From an uncultured Nodularia sp. (GTDB lineage Bacteria; Cyanobacteriota; Cyanobacteriia; Cyanobacteriales; Nostocaceae), in assembly GCA_903911355.1 (NCBI GenBank), contig CAIWDD010000023.1, positions 1 through 64,000 of the forward strand: DNA of 64,000 nt. Reading direction: 5' to 3'. Below, piece by piece: positions 62,338 to 64,000 of the stretch. Positions within the stretch are counted from its first letter, which is position 1, and every line of letters starts with the position of its first letter. A program made the translations under genes and the position numbers. Below the pieces are notes generated by a model that was given only the letters and a program-made list of their open reading frames with translations, was not told the DNA's origin and ran no database searches.

Positions 62338-64000
62338 ATGGTGAACTCTACTTTCGTGACCAAATTCTATGTCAATCCTATCCAAGGGAATGATACTAAT
62401 CCTGGTTCTCGGTCTAGTCCCTTTAGAACTCTCACCCGGGCTTTAAAGTCCACCAAAACACCCCTAATTATTCAGTTGACATCTGGGACTTATAGTGTGG
62501 CCAATGGTGAGGTGTTTCCCCTAGTTATTTCTGCGGGGGTGACATTAGTAGGTAACGAAGCGAAAAAAGGTGTGGGGATTGTGATTTCCGGGAGTGGTGA
62601 GTATCAAACTTCTAGTTTTGGTAGACAAAATATCACATTACTGTTGCAAGATAATGCCAGTCTCTTGGGTGTGACTGTGATTAACCCCATGTCTAAAGGG
62701 ACTGGGGTCTGGATTTCATCGTCAGCAAAAAATGTGGCTAACAATACCTTAAGTAACTGTGGTAGGGAAGGTATATTTGTCACTGATACTGCTAAACCGG
62801 CCATTGTAGATAATGTCTTTAGGCAAAATGCTGCCAGTGGCTTGATGATGGCGCGTCATAGTAAGGGTGAAGTGCTGCGGAATGTCTTTGAGCAAAACCC
62901 CTTGGGTATTGCCATCAGTGACTATGCCGCCCCATTAATAGCAAATAACATCATATCAAATAACCGTCTAGCGATCGCCCTGTCTCGCCACGCTAGACCT
63001 GTACTGCGTCACAATCGAATTACACAAAATACCCGGGGGGGGATGTTAGTTAATGGTAACGCCATTCCTGATTTAGGCAATAACCAAGACCCAGCTGGGA
63101 ATGTTTTTGAGTATAACGGTCAATTCGATTTACACAATACCACACCAGAAACACTGGTTTCAGCAGGTAATAAATTAAATCCCACCCAAGTTAAGGGTAG
63201 GGTAGATTTTATAGCTGTCCTCCAAGAGCATCCTCAAAGCCTCTCAGCTAACAGCAGTATTTTTCCTGACTTAGCTGGACATTGGTCAGCAGCTTTTGTG
63301 GAAGCATTGGCGAGGAGGGGTGTCATTAGCGGCTTTCCCGATGGTACTTTTGCCCCGGATAGCGCCATGACTCGCGCTCAGTATGCAGCCATCATTGCCA
63401 AAAGTTTCCAGTTACCAACAATAAATATTAATAGTAAATTTACGGATGTAAATCCCAGTTTTTGGGCAGCATCAGCGATTTCCCAAAGCGCCGAAATGGG
63501 TTTTATTAGTGGGTTTCCTGATGGGACGTTTAGAGGCGGACAAAATTTGACCAGAGTACAGGCTATAGTATCTATAGTTAGTGGATTAAAACTCACAGGG
63601 GGTCATCCCCAGGTGTTGAACCTGTACCGCGATCGCGCTCAAATCCCTACTTATGCCATTAATGCCGTAGCAGTGGCTACCCAAGCATTGCTGGTGCTGA
63701 ACTATCCCCAAGCAGAAGAATTAGAACCTATGCGAGATATAACTCGTGGCGAAGTGGCCGCATTAATTTATCAAGGGTTAGTAGCCAGCAGTCAGGAAAA
63801 GGTCATCCCTTCACCCTATATTGTCAGCCCCGATATTGATCTCCCTAGCTTTACAGACATTATGGGACATTGGGCAGAACCATTTATTCGGGGATTAGCC
63901 AGGATGAATTTAACTAGTGGTTTTGCTGATGGTAGCTACCAGCCAGATCAACCCATGACCCGTGCCCAATATGCCGCTTTAGTAGCTGCTGCCTTTAAGC
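62338..64000 (+). CDS. DUF1565/parallel beta-helix plus SLH-domain surface protein (partial, runs off window)
   Basis: At least 554 residues; there is no stop before the window end. The start is the ATG at 62338 (MVNSTFVTKFYVNPIQGND). It begins FYVNPIQGNDTNPGSRSSPFRTLTRAL, the DUF1565 signature, then a right-handed beta helix (VANNTLSNCGREGIFVTDTAKPAIVDNVF). Beyond about residue 300 lie SLH units: FPDLAGHWSAAFVEALARRGVISGFPDGTFAPDSAMTRAQYAAII, then FTDVNPSFWAASAISQSAEMGFISGFPDGTF, and a third from FTDIMGHWAEPFIRGL. SLH domains tether proteins to cell-wall polymers. No signal peptide is obvious, which is usual for this cyanobacterial group. Confidence 0.85.
   Translation, partial: MVNSTFVTKFYVNPIQGNDTNPGSRSSPFRTLTRALKSTKTPLIIQLTSGTYSVANGEVFPLVISAGVTLVGNEAKKGVGIVISGSGEYQTSSFGRQNITLLLQDNASLLGVTVINPMSKGTGVWISSSAKNVANNTLSNCGREGIFVTDTAKPAIVDNVFRQNAASGLMMARHSKGEVLRNVFEQNPLGIAISDYAAPLIANNIISNNRLAIALSRHARPVLRHNRITQNTRGGMLVNGNAIPDLGNNQDPAGNVFEYNGQFDLHNTTPETLVSAGNKLNPTQVKGRVDFIAVLQEHPQSLSANSSIFPDLAGHWSAAFVEALARRGVISGFPDGTFAPDSAMTRAQYAAIIAKSFQLPTININSKFTDVNPSFWAASAISQSAEMGFISGFPDGTFRGGQNLTRVQAIVSIVSGLKLTGGHPQVLNLYRDRAQIPTYAINAVAVATQALLVLNYPQAEELEPMRDITRGEVAALIYQGLVASSQEKVIPSPYIVSPDIDLPSFTDIMGHWAEPFIRGLARMNLTSGFADGSYQPDQPMTRAQYAALVAAAFK

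Noticed and set aside
1-64000. tRNA or rRNA genes
   Set aside because: No cloverleaf-like sequences with TTCGAATCC-type arms and no rRNA stretch were recognised on either strand by eye. A tRNAscan-SE run would decide.

Overview
The window looks like a filamentous, probably heterocyst-forming cyanobacterium (Nostocales). Evidence: many HIP1 octamers (GCGATCGC), heptameric short tandem repeats (GGGAACA), a WD40/NB-ARC protein, two-partner secretion genes next to a CHASE2 kinase, a deoxyhypusine-synthase-like gene of the homospermidine type, an SLH-domain surface protein, and moderate GC. The assignment rests on these features only; no database was searched.

Layout. (1) 1-3993: a large STAND-type NB-ARC protein with 14 WD40 repeats. 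(2) About 4.1-36.1 kb: one large RiPP (ribosomal peptide) locus. Its left minus-strand arm runs from a Nif11-like precursor (12744-13100) through a metallo-beta-lactamase-fold protein, an unknown protein, a terpene-cyclase-like protein and a half-length medium-chain dehydrogenase to a LanM whose cyclase domain has lost two of three zinc ligands. The centre holds a MinD-like ATPase and an FHA-GAF protein on the minus strand. On the plus strand the centre holds a HExxH/ExxxD protein, a double cNMP-binding protein, an HlyD adaptor, a peptidase-ABC exporter and a partner ABC protein (NHLP/NHLM type). The right minus-strand arm runs from a second Nif11-like precursor (30025-30345) through a radical SAM/SPASM enzyme, a 2OG-Fe(II) oxygenase and a flavin tryptophan halogenase to a VAO-family flavoprotein. 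A second metallo-beta-lactamase protein, a TfuA-YcaO pair and a paralogue of the left-arm unknown protein close the locus.

How the RiPP locus may work. The two cores differ greatly (a 25-residue hydrophobic core and a 12-residue Gly/Tyr core) but both end in Cys-Ser-(Lys/Gln)-Trp, so one set of tail enzymes could serve both. Both follow a Gly-Gly cleavage site suited to the C39 peptidase exporter. Four minus-strand promoters, including both precursor promoters, share an AAAGTTCAG-type box, two of them within a 19-bp identical block. This argues for one regulon. The product has not been identified here.

(3) 36.1-44.6 kb: transposase and inverted-repeat debris, a CHASE2-Ser/Thr kinase, a heptamer repeat, TpsB, TpsA (ending inside a repeat unit) and a DUF928 protein. 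(4) 44.8-64 kb: mostly housekeeping or conserved genes: pgk, a universal stress protein, a group 2 sigma factor, cobO, a lipocalin-like protein, a homospermidine/deoxyhypusine-synthase-like gene, a ketopantoate-reductase-like gene, DUF2103, clpS, a FAD oxidoreductase, infC with a probable AUU start, a coiled-coil TPR protein, a KAS III-like enzyme, gatB, and an SLH protein cut off by the window edge.
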